64,000 bases of DNA from Azoarcus sp. (GCA_030604735.1 JAUVVG010000010.1:1-64000); one strand, 5' to 3'. Shown: positions 1 through 8,739, counted from the first letter of the stretch. Notes: generated by a model from the sequence alone, not told the origin. Made by a program: numbers and translations.

Positions 1-37
1 CAAGAGGTCAGCGGTTCGATCCCGCTTACCTCCACCA
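1..37 (+). tRNA. tRNA-Ala, 3' portion only (probably GGC anticodon)
   Basis: The window opens inside a tRNA. The variable loop, the T arm with the GGTTCGATCCC core, the acceptor 3' strand TACCTCC, discriminator A and an encoded CCA are all visible. The acceptor strand has T at position 70, which would form the G3:U70 pair that identifies alanine tRNAs. The anticodon lies outside the window, so GGC is inferred from the remaining 3' anticodon-stem bases. It leads a cluster with tRNA-Glu and tRNA-Asp. Confidence 0.8.
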
Positions 38-49
38 AACGAAAGACAG

Positions 50-125
50 GTCCCCATCGTCTAGAGGCCTAGGACATCGCCCTTTCACGGCGGTAACCGG
101 GGTTCGAATCCCCGTGGGGACGCCA
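50..125 (+). tRNA. tRNA-Glu (TTC anticodon)
   Basis: A complete 76-nt cloverleaf. The acceptor arms GTCCCCA and TGGGGAC pair, the anticodon loop CTTTCAC carries TTC, the T loop is GGTTCGAATCC, and CCA is encoded. It follows tRNA-Ala by 12 nt and is probably in the same transcript. Confidence 0.97.
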
Positions 126-184
126 GGTTTCGGTATTCAGCAGCAGCGCTGAGTACTGGCCGGAGCGAATTCGGCAGCAGTTTT

Positions 185-261
185 GGAGTGGTAGTTCAGT
201 TGGTTAGAATACCGGCCTGTCACGCCGGGGGTCGCGGGTTCGAGCCCCGTCCACTCCGCCA
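185..261 (+). tRNA. tRNA-Asp (GTC anticodon)
   Basis: A complete 77-nt cloverleaf. The acceptor GGAGTGG pairs with CCACTCC, discriminator is G, CCA is encoded, the anticodon loop is CTGTCAC with GTC, and the T loop is GGTTCGAGCCC. It is the last gene of the tRNA cluster and is followed at once by a hairpin terminator. Confidence 0.97.
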
Positions 262-267
262 ATATCA

Positions 268-300
268 AAATGGGAGTCCAATCGGACTCCCATTTCATTT
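268..300 (+). terminator. Terminator of the tRNA operon
   Basis: A perfect 12-bp inverted repeat (arms 268-279 and 284-295, loop AATC) starts 7 nt after the tRNA-Asp CCA end. A T-rich tail (TTTCATTT) overlaps and follows the 3' arm. This is the form of a Rho-independent terminator. Confidence 0.85.
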
Positions 301-471
301 CTGGGATGCCCGATCGTGTCCCCTTTCCTTTTGCCCGTGGTCAGGACTCCTCGATGCATTGTGCATTGTGCGGTTCTTGCGGGTATCCTTGCCATGCGCG
401 CCTTGTGCTTGCGTCTTCGTGATCGATGCCCAGCAGGGTGGTACCGATGGTCGGGGTAAGCTAGAGTTACG

Positions 472-489
472 CCATACCCTCCGGTATGG
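472..489. promoter_or_regulatory. Operator-like palindrome upstream of the hydroxyacyl-CoA dehydrogenase gene
   Basis: CCATACC and GGTATGG are separated by 4 nt, about 54 bp upstream of the start at 543. Written as CATAC-N6-GTATG, it has the same half-sites and spacing as the palindrome at 50301-50320 between ETF-QO and a thioesterase. No T-tract follows, so a protein-binding site is more likely than a terminator. A TetR-type repressor of fatty-acid genes is an inference. Confidence 0.5.
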
Positions 490-542
490 AGTGGTCGAGC
501 CGAGTTTGTAGCGTTGGTCTACACGAACGAGAGAGGAGAACT

Positions 543-1397
543 ATGGATATTCGCAAGGTTGGTATCGTCGGTGCAGGCACCATGGGCAATGGCATCGCTC
601 AGGTGTTTTCGCTGGCAGGCGTCGACGTGGTGATGACGGATGTTACCGATGCGGCAGTCGAACGCGGTATGAAAACGATCTCCGGTAGCCTGGACAGGAT
701 GGTCAAGAAAGAGAAGTTGACCGAGGGGCAAAAGGCCGAAGTGCTTGGACGCATTGCATCCGGTACCGAACTCGGCGGGATGGCAGATGCCGACCTGGTG
801 ATCGAGGCTGCGAGCGAGGATCTCGACATCAAGCTGAAGATCTTCGCCGAGCTGGATGCTTGTGTGCGCCCGGATGCGATCATCGCGACCAATACCTCGT
901 CGATTTCGATCACCAAACTCGCGGCATCGACCAAGCGGGCCGACAAGGTGGTCGGCATGCATTTCTTCAATCCAGTGCCCTTGATGGCACTGGTCGAGCT
1001 GATTCGCGGCCTGCAGACTTCGGATGAGACCTATGCCGCGGTGGAGGCGGTATCCCGCATGGTCGGCAAGACGCCGGTGCAGGTGCGCAACAGTCCGGGT
1101 TTCGTCGTCAACCGCATGCTGTGCCCGATGATCAACGAGGCGGTATTCGCGCTCAGCGAGGGTTTGGCGACCGCGGCCGAGATCGATGAAGCGATGAAGC
1201 TGGGATGCAACCATCCCATCGGACCGCTTGCCCTGTGCGATCTGATCGGTCTGGATGTGGAGGTCGCCGTCATGCAAGTCCTCTACGAGGGCTACAAGGA
1301 CTCCAAGTATCGTCCGGCACCGTTATTGGTCGAAATGGTCGAAGCCGGCTACCTTGGTCGCAAGACAGGGCGGGGCTTTTTCGACTACAGCAAGTAA
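543..1397 (+). CDS. 3-hydroxybutyryl-CoA dehydrogenase (284 aa)
   Basis: It oxidises (S)-3-hydroxyacyl-CoA to 3-ketoacyl-CoA with NAD(P)+, acting in short-chain beta-oxidation, PHB turnover or the phenylacetate pathway. The Rossmann motif GAGTMG lies at residues 10-15. The catalytic dyad is visible as H140 in HFFNP and E152, 12 residues apart as in the family. Length matches single-domain HBD/PaaH enzymes. The ATG at 543 was chosen because GAGAGGAG precedes it, whereas an upstream extension lacks a ribosome site. It stands alone between the tRNA cluster and convergent rho. Hbd and PaaH cannot be told apart here. Confidence 0.93.
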   Translation: MDIRKVGIVGAGTMGNGIAQVFSLAGVDVVMTDVTDAAVERGMKTISGSLDRMVKKEKLTEGQKAEVLGRIASGTELGGMADADLVIEAASEDLDIKLKIFAELDACVRPDAIIATNTSSISITKLAASTKRADKVVGMHFFNPVPLMALVELIRGLQTSDETYAAVEAVSRMVGKTPVQVRNSPGFVVNRMLCPMINEAVFALSEGLATAAEIDEAMKLGCNHPIGPLALCDLIGLDVEVAVMQVLYEGYKDSKYRPAPLLVEMVEAGYLGRKTGRGFFDYSK

Positions 1398-1430
1398 TCG
1401 TTCCCGCTTCAGGCGGTACAGGGCAATAAA

Positions 1431-1460
1431 GAACAAAGCCACCTACGGGTGGCTTTGTTC
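1431..1460. terminator. Bidirectional terminator between the dehydrogenase gene and rho
   Basis: A perfect 13-bp inverted repeat has arms at 1431-1443 and 1448-1460 with a TACG loop. The stem has A- and T-rich outer ends, so it can terminate in both directions. It sits between two convergent genes, 33 nt after the dehydrogenase stop and 41 nt after the end of rho. Confidence 0.85.
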
Positions 1461-1501
1461 CATTCAGTGGCGCCGCGTCGAGCGCCGCCGGGACACCAGG
1501 G

Positions 1502-2764
1502 TCAGCGACCCGAGCGCATCGCGTCGTAGAACTCGGCGTTGTTCTTGGTCGCGCGCACCTTGTCGAGCAGGAATTCCATCGCGTCGATGTCGTCCATGCC
1601 GTAGAGCAGTTTGCGCAGCACCCACACCTTTTGCAGAATGTCCGACTTCATCAGCAGCTCTTCGCGGCGGGTGCCGGAGCGGTTGACGTTGATCGACGGA
1701 TAGACCCGTTTCTCGGACATGCGGCGGTCGAGGTGGAGTTCCATGTTGCCGGTGCCCTTGAACTCCTCGTAGATGACGTCGTCCATGCGGCTGCCGGTGT
1801 CGATCAGCGCGGTCGCGATGATGGTCAGGCTCCCACCTTCCTCGATATTCCGGGCCGCGCCGAAAAAGCGCTTGGGTTTCTGCAGTGCATTCGCGTCGAC
1901 ACCGCCGGTCAGCACCTTGCCCGAGGCCGGAACCACGGTGTTGTAGGCACGTGCGAGTCGGGTCAGCGAGTCGAGCAGGATGACCACATCCTTTTTGTGC
2001 TCGGTCAGGCGTTTGGCCTTTTCGATCACCATCTCGGCGACCTGCACATGGCGGGAGGCCGGTTCGTCGAAGGTCGAGGCGACGACTTCGCCGCGCACCG
2101 AACGCTGCATCTCGGTGACTTCTTCCGGGCGTTCGTCGATCAGCAGCACGATCACGACCACATCCGGATGATTGGACGTGATGGCGTGCGCGATGTGCTG
2201 CAACATCACCGTCTTGCCGCTTTTCGGCGGAGACACGATCAGGCCACGCTGCCCCTTGCCGATCGGTGCGATCATGTCGATGATCCGACCGGTGATGTTC
2301 TCCTCGCCACGCATGTCACGCTCGAGCTTGAGGCAGGCGTTGGGGTGCAGCGGGGTCAGGTTTTCGAACAGGATCTTGTGCTTGCAGTTCTCGGGTGACT
2401 CGCCATTGATCTTGTCGAGCTTGACCATCGCGAAGTAGCGCTCACCCTCCTTGGGCGTGCGGATCTCGCCTTCGATCGTGTCGCCGGTGTGCAGGTTGAA
2501 GCGGCGGATCTGCGACGGCGAGACATAGATGTCGTCGGTGCCGGCCAGATAGGACGTGTCCGGCGAGCGCAGAAACCCGAAACCATCGGGCAGCACTTCG
2601 AGTGCGCCGTCACCGTATATCGGTTCGCCTTTCTTGGCTCTGTTCTTGAGCAGTGCGAAGACGAGTTCTTGTTTTTTCAACCGGTTGGCACCTTCGATGC
2701 CGTTTTCGGTGGCCATCTCGAGGAGTTGGCTTACGTGGAGGGACTTTAACTCCGATAGTTGCAT
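1502..2764 (-). CDS. rho: Transcription termination factor Rho (420 aa)
   Basis: This is the hexameric RNA-dependent ATPase and helicase that releases nascent RNA. The N-terminal domain opens with [18 protein letters not shown]. The cold-shock-like RNA-binding region (FGFLRSP) lies near residues 60-75. The Walker A motif PPKSGKT is near residue 180, followed by [10 protein letters not shown] and [13 protein letters not shown]. Length is close to the 419 residues of E. coli Rho. It lies downstream of trxA on the same strand, the classic trxA-rho order, with a 134-bp gap. Confidence 0.98.
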   Translation of the reverse strand: MQLSELKSLHVSQLLEMATENGIEGANRLKKQELVFALLKNRAKKGEPIYGDGALEVLPDGFGFLRSPDTSYLAGTDDIYVSPSQIRRFNLHTGDTIEGEIRTPKEGERYFAMVKLDKINGESPENCKHKILFENLTPLHPNACLKLERDMRGEENITGRIIDMIAPIGKGQRGLIVSPPKSGKTVMLQHIAHAITSNHPDVVVIVLLIDERPEEVTEMQRSVRGEVVASTFDEPASRHVQVAEMVIEKAKRLTEHKKDVVILLDSLTRLARAYNTVVPASGKVLTGGVDANALQKPKRFFGAARNIEEGGSLTIIATALIDTGSRMDDVIYEEFKGTGNMELHLDRRMSEKRVYPSINVNRSGTRREELLMKSDILQKVWVLRKLLYGMDDIDAMEFLLDKVRATKNNAEFYDAMRSGR

Positions 2765-2898
2765 GGCAGCAGGACGCGTTTGAGCGTAGGTGAATGTGAC
2801 CGATGGAAGGAGGAACTGAGGGGAGTTGCGGCGGCGCCGGGGAGGGGACGGGTCGTCCGGTGGCGCCGCGAGGGGTTCTTGTGAAGCCCGCTGGTGAA

Positions 2899-3225
2899 TC
2901 AGAGATTGCTGTCGAGGAAGGCGGTCAGTTGAGATTTGGACAAGGCGCCGACCTTGGTCGCCTCGATGTTACCGCCCTTGAACAGCATCAGGGTCGGAAT
3001 GCCGCGAATGCCGAACTTGGCTGGCGTTTCCTGATTTTCGTCGATATTCAATTTCGCGACCTTGAGCTTGCCTGCGTACTCTTTGGCGACATCGTCGAGA
3101 ATGGGCGCGATCATCTTGCACGGACCACACCATTCAGCCCAGTAATCGACGAGTACCGGCAACTGCTCCTGCAGCACTTCGGCTTCGAAATTGGCATCGG
3201 TGACGTAATGAATATGCTCGCTCAT
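2899..3225 (-). CDS. trxA: Thioredoxin 1 (108 aa)
   Basis: A small cytosolic disulfide reductase that donates electrons to ribonucleotide reductase, PAPS reductase and repair enzymes. The active site WCGPC places the redox cysteines at residues 33 and 36, and the cis-proline loop GIPTLMLF follows. Length is the normal 108 residues. It precedes rho on the minus strand and is divergent from the ferredoxin gene across a 270-bp spacer. GAGGAACC-type purines lie just upstream of the ATG. Confidence 0.98.
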   Translation of the reverse strand: MSEHIHYVTDANFEAEVLQEQLPVLVDYWAEWCGPCKMIAPILDDVAKEYAGKLKVAKLNIDENQETPAKFGIRGIPTLMLFKGGNIEATKVGALSKSQLTAFLDSNL

Positions 3226-3425
3226 GGTTCCTCGCTTCAGGGGTGGCGATGGTGACTCGAATCGGGGGTTGAACCGGATGCGGTTCTGGGGAAGTGACCT
3301 GGCGACGCCAGCGTCGAGAAAAACGTCAGAAGAAGTTATGCGATGCGGCCATCCGCGTCAAGGCTTTGCTTTGCAAATCGGCGCGGTCAGACCGATCATC
3401 GTGGTAAAAATGCCGTGGACTCCGC

Positions 3426-3431
3426 TATATT
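3426..3431 (+). promoter_or_regulatory. Possible -10 box of the ferredoxin gene
   Basis: TATATT lies 65 bp upstream of the ferredoxin start, in the trxA/fdxA divergent spacer (3226-3495). No convincing -35 hexamer is seen at 16-18 bp, so the call is weak. The rest of the spacer shows no other clear signal. Confidence 0.3.
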
Positions 3432-3495
3432 GTGCGGATTGGGCTGCCGACCATCGCGCCGCAGGCCTTTTATCGAACCGTGGAGATTTCTTCAA

Positions 3496-3819
3496 ATGAC
3501 TTACGTGGTGACCGAATCCTGTATTCGCTGCAAGTATACCGATTGCGTCGATGTCTGTCCGGTCGATTGTTTTCGTGAAGGTCCGAACTTTCTGGTGATC
3601 GACCCGGAGGAGTGCATCGACTGCACCCTGTGTGTCGCCGAGTGTCCGGTCGAGGCGATTTTCGCCGAAGACGATGTACCGGCCGACCAGCAGCATTTCA
3701 TCGCGATCAATGCCGAATTGTCGAGCCAGTGGAAGCCGATCGTCGAGCGCAAGGAGCCATTGCCGGACGCGGAAGAATGGGCTGCGCGCAAGGACAAGTT
3801 GTCCGAACTGATCAAGTAG
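3496..3819 (+). CDS. fdxA: 7Fe-8S ferredoxin FdxA (107 aa)
   Basis: A low-potential electron carrier with one [3Fe-4S] and one [4Fe-4S] cluster. Visible cysteines are C9, C12, C17, C21 and C25 in the first half and C40, C43, C46 and C50 in the second. The altered spacing of the first motif (C-x2-C-x4-C-x3-C-P) is typical of the seven-iron type. The C-terminal extension ending in KLSELIK gives the usual 107 residues. The ATG at 3496 gives the family start MTYVV; the longer upstream frame is not supported. Its redox partner cannot be deduced from the context. Confidence 0.95.
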   Translation: MTYVVTESCIRCKYTDCVDVCPVDCFREGPNFLVIDPEECIDCTLCVAECPVEAIFAEDDVPADQQHFIAINAELSSQWKPIVERKEPLPDAEEWAARKDKLSELIK

Positions 3820-3974
3820 CCGACATGTGAGGGCACACGGAAACCGTCCCCTGGCGCGTGGTATGGGGCGGTTCGACTGGAGTCCCGGGTGTGCCTCGTC
3901 GGTCGGTGTCCGGAGTGAATCGGTATTCGATGCACCGGGACGGTGTTTCTGGCAATTTCTTGAGGGTCTCAAAG

Positions 3975-4424
3975 ATGCTGGTCAGCGAAATTCTCGCAAT
4001 CAAGGGTAAGGTGTTGTACACCATCGCGCCGGAGCGCTCGCTGGCCGAGGCGGTCGAGATCATGACCGAGCAGGACGTCGGCTCGGTCGTGGTGTTCGAC
4101 GGCGGACGAATGGCCGGCATCCTGACCTTTCGAGAGGTCTTGCAGGCGGTTCACAAGGGCGGGGCACAATGGGCAGAGACGTCGATCCGTGACGCGATGA
4201 TCGCGCTCCCGATGACCGCCGCGCCAAACATGGAGATGGACGAGTTGCGGCGCCTGATGGTCGAGCATCATCAGCGTTATCTGCCGGTGATGGAAGGGAA
4301 CACGCTGATGGGGGTGGTGTCCTTTCATGATGTGGCCAAGGCGGTGCTGGAAGAGCAAAGCTTCGAGAATCGCATGCTGAAGAACTATATTCGCAACTGG
4401 CCGCAGGAAGCAGGCGAAGCCTGA
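3975..4424 (+). CDS. CBS-domain pair protein (149 aa)
   Basis: A small cytosolic protein made almost only of two tandem CBS motifs, roughly residues 8-65 and 75-135 (SLAEAVEIMTEQDVGSVVV and MDELRRLMVEHHQRYLPVM). CBS pairs usually sense adenine nucleotides or S-adenosyl ligands and regulate partner proteins. The start at 3975 has TTGAGGGT upstream and gives the normal family length; an upstream start at 3858 would add a sequence without domain character. No enzymatic domain is fused. The partner is unknown. It may share a transcript with fdxA, 155 bp upstream. Confidence 0.88.
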   Translation: MLVSEILAIKGKVLYTIAPERSLAEAVEIMTEQDVGSVVVFDGGRMAGILTFREVLQAVHKGGAQWAETSIRDAMIALPMTAAPNMEMDELRRLMVEHHQRYLPVMEGNTLMGVVSFHDVAKAVLEEQSFENRMLKNYIRNWPQEAGEA

Positions 4425-4582
4425 AACGGGCTTCATCGGTTTATCGACGGGGCCGGGCCTTGTCCGACGCCGGGCGGATGCGACGGTTCCGGTGGAGGTT
4501 CAGGCTCGGCCGAATCCCGGCTGCGGCATTTGTTTGTTCCTCCGTTGCCGGAGCCCGGTTGGCCTACCGGAGAGGAGACGGC

Positions 4583-6250
4583 ATGGAAAAGGTTTGGCTC
4601 AGCAGCTATCCGGAGGGAATCCCGGCCGAGATCAGCATCGACGAGTTTGCCTCGCTCGGTGACCTGTTCGCGCAGAGTGTTCGCAAGTTCGGACCGCGCA
4701 CCGCCTATCTCTCCATGGGCAAGGGGATCACCTATGACGAGCTGGATCGCTTGTCGGAAGCTTTCGCCGCCTACCTGCAGCAAGAACTGAAGCTGCCGCC
4801 CAAGACGCGCATCGCGCTGATGATGCCCAACCTGCTGCAATACCCGATCGCGATGTTCGGTGTGTTGCGGGCGGGTTATACCGTCGTCAATGTCAATCCG
4901 CTGTATACCCCCAGGGAACTCGAGCATCAGCTCCGTGATGCGGGTGCCGAAGCGATCGTGATCGTCGAGAATTTCGCCCACACGCTCGAGCAGGTGCAGT
5001 CAAAGGTCGGGCTGAAGCATGTCGTGATCACTTCTCTCGGCGAGATGCTGGGCTTCCCGAAGGCACTGATCGTCGATTTCGTCGTCCGGAGGGTCAAGAA
5101 GATGGTGCCCCGCTGGCACCTGCCCGGTGCGGTGCGTTTTTCAGACGCGCTCAAACGTGGCGGTCAACTTCGATCCGACCCCATAGAAGTCGGTCATGAT
5201 GACATCGCCTACCTGCAATACACCGGGGGGACGACCGGTGTGGCCAAGGGCGCGGTCCTGACCCATGGCAACATCATCGCCAACCTGCAACAGGCCCATG
5301 CGTGGATCAAGCCTTTTCTCGCCGAAGGCGAGGAAGTGATCATCACCGCTCTGCCGCTTTATCACATCTTTTCCTTGACCGCGAATTGCCTGACCTTTTC
5401 CAAGATCGGTGCGACCAATGTGCTGATCATCAATCCGCGTGACATTCCAGGTTTCGTCAAGGAACTGGGCAAGCACAAGTTCACGGTCATCACCGGGGTC
5501 AATACACTCTTCAACGCCTTGTTGAACCACCCGGATTTCAAGAATCTCGACTTCTCTGCGCTCAACTTTGCCCTGGGCGGGGGGATGGCTGTCCAGCAGG
5601 CGGTGGCCGAGCGGTGGCAGGCAGTCACTGGCACGACGCTGATCGAAGCCTACGGGCTGACCGAAACCTCGCCCGCGGTCAGCATCAATCCGATGAATCT
5701 GAAGGCCTTCAATCACTCGATCGGACTGCCGATCTCGTCTACCGAAGTCAGTGTCCGCAACGAGGATGGCGAGGAGGTCGGCTTCGGTCAGCCCGGTGAA
5801 CTGTGTGTCAAGGGCCCGCAGGTGATGCGCGAATACTGGAATCGCCCGGAAGACACCAAGCGCGCTTTCACGGCGGACGGATTCCTCCGTACTGGCGATA
5901 TCGCGACCATCGACGAAAAGGGATTCATCCGCATCGTCGATCGCAAGAAGGACATGATTCTGGTGTCCGGTTTCAATGTGTACCCGAACGAGATCGAGGA
6001 TGTCATCGCGGCCCATCCCGATGTAATGGAAGTGGCGGCGGTGGGCGTGGCCGATGAACACAGCGGCGAGGCGGTCAAGGTCTTCATCGTCCCGCGCAAC
6101 CCTTCGCTGACCCGCGAGGCGGTTATCGCCCACTGCAAGACCAGCCTGACCGCCTACAAGGTGCCACATCTGATCGAATTCCGCTCGGAATTGCCAAAGA
6201 CGAACGTCGGCAAGGTCTTGCGCAGGCTGCTCCGCGAAGGCAAGGCCTGA
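4583..6250 (+). CDS. fadD: Long-chain acyl-CoA synthetase (555 aa)
   Basis: It activates fatty acids to acyl-CoA through an acyl-adenylate, the entry step of beta-oxidation. The AMP-binding signature YTGGTTGVAKG starts near residue 213. It is followed by YGLTETSP, the TGDIATIDEKGF region and the hinge DRKKDMILVSGFNVYPNEIE. The C-terminal lysine motif is KTNVGKVLRR. Length suits bacterial FadD. The ATG at 4583 follows AGAGGAGAC; an in-frame extension to 4460 has no such site. Near-identical long-chain and medium-chain ligases cannot be separated by eye. Confidence 0.93.
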   Translation: MEKVWLSSYPEGIPAEISIDEFASLGDLFAQSVRKFGPRTAYLSMGKGITYDELDRLSEAFAAYLQQELKLPPKTRIALMMPNLLQYPIAMFGVLRAGYTVVNVNPLYTPRELEHQLRDAGAEAIVIVENFAHTLEQVQSKVGLKHVVITSLGEMLGFPKALIVDFVVRRVKKMVPRWHLPGAVRFSDALKRGGQLRSDPIEVGHDDIAYLQYTGGTTGVAKGAVLTHGNIIANLQQAHAWIKPFLAEGEEVIITALPLYHIFSLTANCLTFSKIGATNVLIINPRDIPGFVKELGKHKFTVITGVNTLFNALLNHPDFKNLDFSALNFALGGGMAVQQAVAERWQAVTGTTLIEAYGLTETSPAVSINPMNLKAFNHSIGLPISSTEVSVRNEDGEEVGFGQPGELCVKGPQVMREYWNRPEDTKRAFTADGFLRTGDIATIDEKGFIRIVDRKKDMILVSGFNVYPNEIEDVIAAHPDVMEVAAVGVADEHSGEAVKVFIVPRNPSLTREAVIAHCKTSLTAYKVPHLIEFRSELPKTNVGKVLRRLLREGKA

Positions 6251-6274
6251 ATCCCATTCTCGAAACATGAAAAC

Positions 6275-6300
6275 CTGCTTGTATCGCCGAATACAAGCAG
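6275..6300. promoter_or_regulatory. Perfect inverted repeat overlapping the ilvB promoter
   Basis: The 10-bp arms CTGCTTGTAT and ATACAAGCAG are separated by 6 nt. The repeat starts 25 nt after the fadD stop and ends 2 bp before the TATAAT box at 6303. It contains the candidate -35 element TTGTAT. It could be a repressor operator or a weak fadD terminator; no T-tract follows. Confidence 0.5.
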
Positions 6301-6308
6301 CTTATAAT
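6279..6308 (+). promoter_or_regulatory. Sigma-70-type promoter of the ilvBN leader
   Basis: TTGTAT (6279-6284) and a consensus TATAAT (6303-6308) are spaced by 18 bp, 28 bp upstream of the leader-peptide ATG. A transcript would start near 6315 and include the whole attenuator. Confidence 0.7.
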
Positions 6309-6335
6309 CGCCACGCATTTACCGATTTGTTACTG

Positions 6336-6413
6336 ATGACACTCCATTCCCGTTCCTTCGCCGTAGTCGCTGTCGTACGCGTAGTAGTAAGCGTAGGCAG
6401 ACGCGCGCCCTGA
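6336..6413 (+). CDS. ivbL: Valine-rich leader peptide of ilvBN (25 aa, IvbL-like)
   Basis: A short frame, ATG at 6336 to TGA at 6411-6413, encodes 25 residues of which 8 are valine, grouped as AVVAVVRVVVSVG and ending RRAP. This closely recalls the E. coli IvbL leader, which also has a valine run around an arginine and ends near a GNAP tail. Ribosome stalling at the valine codons (mostly GTA) would control the terminator at 6442-6480 and so link ilvBN expression to valyl-tRNA charging. The role follows from the known attenuation mechanism; the peptide itself is read directly. Confidence 0.85.
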   Translation: MTLHSRSFAVVAVVRVVVSVGRRAP

Positions 6414-6441
6414 GGGACAGGAAAAAAGAGCACCCGATTCC

Positions 6442-6483
6442 AACCCCCGCCGGCGCGCAAGCCCGGCGGGGGTTTTGTTTTCT
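6442..6483 (+). terminator. ilvBN attenuator terminator
   Basis: A perfect 10-bp G+C-only stem (CCCCCGCCGG at 6444-6453, CCGGCGGGGG at 6463-6472), extended by A-T pairs, is followed by TTTTGTTTT. It lies 30 nt after the leader-peptide stop and 58 nt before ilvB. This is a textbook intrinsic terminator in the attenuator position. Confidence 0.92.
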
Positions 6484-6529
6484 GGCCGCCGGAACTTGCT
6501 CCCGGACCACTGAAGTCAAGGAGAAGCAC

Positions 6530-8197
6530 ATGTTGCAAATGACTGGCGCCGAACTGGTCGTGCGCCTGCTCGAAAGGCAGGGCATCCGCACCATCGCAGG
6601 CCTTCCCGGAGGCGCGATTCTTCCGATCTACGATGCCTTGTCGGGCAGCGACGGCATTCACCACGTTCTGGCCCGTCACGAGCAGGGCGCGGGTTTCATG
6701 GCGCAGGGCATGGCCCGGGTGTCGGGTCGTCCGGAGGTCTGTTTCGCATCGAGCGGACCCGGGGCGACCAATCTCGTGACCGCCATCGCCGATGCGATGC
6801 TGGATTCGATCCCCATGGTCGCGATCACCGGCCAGGTGCCCTTGTCCATGGTCGGCACCGACGCCTTCCAGGAAGTCGACATCTATGGGATCACCGTGCC
6901 GATCACCAAGCACAATTTCCTGGTCCGTTCCGCCCAGGAATTGCTCGAAGTGATTCCGGAAGCGTTTCGTCTCGCGATGTCGGGTCGACCCGGGCCGGTG
7001 CTGGTCGACATCCCCAAGGACGTTCAGAATCAGACGCTGAGCTTCGAGGCCTACCCGGAACCGGCTGTCGCCACCCCATGCCCGGCGCTCGATCACGCAG
7101 CGATCGAGGCGGCGGCCAGAATGATCAACGAGGCGCAGCGTCCGGTGCTGTATCTCGGCGGCGGGGTGATTCACTCCGGTGCGGCGCAGCAGGCGGTCAC
7201 GCTGGCCGAGCAGGCGGGGCTTCCGACCACGATGACACTGATGGGCCTGGGGGCGATGCCGGTCGATCATCCGCTGTCGATCGGCATGCTCGGTATGCAT
7301 GCCGCGCGCTATACCAACTATGTGCTGGAGGAGGCCGACCTGCTGGTCGTGATCGGGGCCCGCTTCGATGACAGGGCGATCGGCAAGGCGGCCGAGTTCT
7401 GTCCCCGGGCCAACATCATCCATGTCGATGTCGACCCGTCCGAACTGCACAAGATCAAGACCGCCCATGTCGCCATCAATGGCGATGTCGAGGCGGTGCT
7501 CGAAGCGCTGATTCCGCAAGTCAAGGTGCAACTGCGTCCGGAGTGGCTGGCCGAGGTCGGTCGTCTGAGGGCCGCGCATCCGGTGCAGTGGGCGAGCGAG
7601 GAAGATCCGCGCAGCCACTATGGGCTGATTCGTGCGGTCGCCGCTGCGCTGGACGACGAGGCGGTGATCACCACCGATGTCGGCCAGCATCAGATGTGGG
7701 TCGCACAAGCCTATCCGTTCCGTCGCCCGCGCCAGTGGCTAACCTCCGGCGGACTGGGTACGATGGGCTTCGGCATGCCGACCGCGATCGGTGCGGCCTT
7801 GGCCGCGCCCGAGCGGACGGTGGTGTGCTTTTCCGGTGACGGCAGCCTGATGATGAACATCCAGGAACTCGCCACGCTCGCCGAGGAAGGCCTGAACGTC
7901 AAGATCGTGCTGATGAACAACAACTCGCTCGGATTGGTGTTCCAGCAGCAGAGTCTGTTCTACGGCAAGCGGACCTTTGCGTCGAAATATCGAGGTGCGC
8001 CGGATTTCCTGAAGATCGCCGAAGGCTTCGGCATCGCTGGCGTCGATCTCGATGCGTCGGACGATCCACGTGCGACCCTGGCCGAGGCGCTCGCGCGTCC
8101 CGGTCCGTGCCTGATTCATGCGTCCATCGATCGCAATGAATTCGTCTATCCCATGGTGCCGCCGGGTGCCGCCAATACCGAAATGATCGGAGGCTGA
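6530..8197 (+). CDS. ilvB: Acetolactate synthase large (catalytic) subunit (555 aa)
   Basis: A ThDP-dependent enzyme that condenses pyruvate with pyruvate or 2-ketobutyrate, the first common step of valine, leucine and isoleucine synthesis. The N-terminal ThDP domain holds the catalytic glutamate E51 in RHEQGAG. The central FAD domain follows. The C-terminal ThDP-Mg site reads GDGSLMMNIQE. Length fits IlvB/IlvG (about 560). AAGGAGAAG precedes the ATG. The upstream valine leader and the adjacent small subunit support the IlvB type. Confidence 0.96.
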   Translation: MLQMTGAELVVRLLERQGIRTIAGLPGGAILPIYDALSGSDGIHHVLARHEQGAGFMAQGMARVSGRPEVCFASSGPGATNLVTAIADAMLDSIPMVAITGQVPLSMVGTDAFQEVDIYGITVPITKHNFLVRSAQELLEVIPEAFRLAMSGRPGPVLVDIPKDVQNQTLSFEAYPEPAVATPCPALDHAAIEAAARMINEAQRPVLYLGGGVIHSGAAQQAVTLAEQAGLPTTMTLMGLGAMPVDHPLSIGMLGMHAARYTNYVLEEADLLVVIGARFDDRAIGKAAEFCPRANIIHVDVDPSELHKIKTAHVAINGDVEAVLEALIPQVKVQLRPEWLAEVGRLRAAHPVQWASEEDPRSHYGLIRAVAAALDDEAVITTDVGQHQMWVAQAYPFRRPRQWLTSGGLGTMGFGMPTAIGAALAAPERTVVCFSGDGSLMMNIQELATLAEEGLNVKIVLMNNNSLGLVFQQQSLFYGKRTFASKYRGAPDFLKIAEGFGIAGVDLDASDDPRATLAEALARPGPCLIHASIDRNEFVYPMVPPGAANTEMIGG

Positions 8198-8199
8198 AC

Positions 8200-8514
8200 A
8201 TGATCGAACAGGTTGCCGAACCCTTGCAGCAGGCGAGTTGTGCCAAGGTCGTGCTGGAACTTGAAGTCAATAATCATCCGGGCGTGATGAGTCATATCTG
8301 CAATCTCTTCGCCAGGCGGGCGTTCAACGTCGAAGGCATTCTGTGCATGCCGATGTCCAACCCCGAAAAGAGCCGGATCTGGTTGCTGGTCTTCGACGAT
8401 CAGCGTCTGGAACAGATGGTGTTGCAACTGGAGAAACTCATCGACGTCTTGTCGGTGCGGCGCCATGGGGCAGACCATGAGGTGTTCGAGAGGCTGGAGC
8501 GCTTCTTTCACTGA
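8200..8514 (+). CDS. ilvN: Acetolactate synthase small (regulatory) subunit (104 aa)
   Basis: The regulatory partner of IlvB, which confers valine feedback inhibition and raises activity. An ACT domain begins with VVLELEVNNHPGVMSHICNLFARRAFNVEGI near residue 16. At 104 residues it matches the short IlvN class (about 96) rather than the longer IlvH class. It starts 2 nt after the ilvB stop with GGAGGC overlapping the ilvB end, so the two are co-translated. The spacer to aroC (8515-8739) shows no clear signal. Confidence 0.93.
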   Translation: MIEQVAEPLQQASCAKVVLELEVNNHPGVMSHICNLFARRAFNVEGILCMPMSNPEKSRIWLLVFDDQRLEQMVLQLEKLIDVLSVRRHGADHEVFERLERFFH

Positions 8515-8739
8515 GTGCTCGGAGAGATATCTTGGCGGCCGGCGCGTCGGCAAGCTGCGCGGTGCGTCGCGCCAGGGACACGTCATTCCGATGGGAGGGC
8601 GCGCGAACACGGCGTAAGGTCGTCGTCGGGCTGCGCCGCAGGTTGATTCGCGAACTCGGAGTGCCGGTGGCGGCACAGGAAGGCATGAGGGCTATGCTAA
8701 ACTTCGCCGCCTGATTTCCAGCGCTTTCGTGAGTCCTCC

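Noticed and set aside
6302-7708. A 468-codon minus-strand open frame opposite the ilvB leader and ilvB
   Set aside because: It is antisense to recognisable IvbL/IlvB and crosses the attenuator. It looks like a codon-usage shadow.
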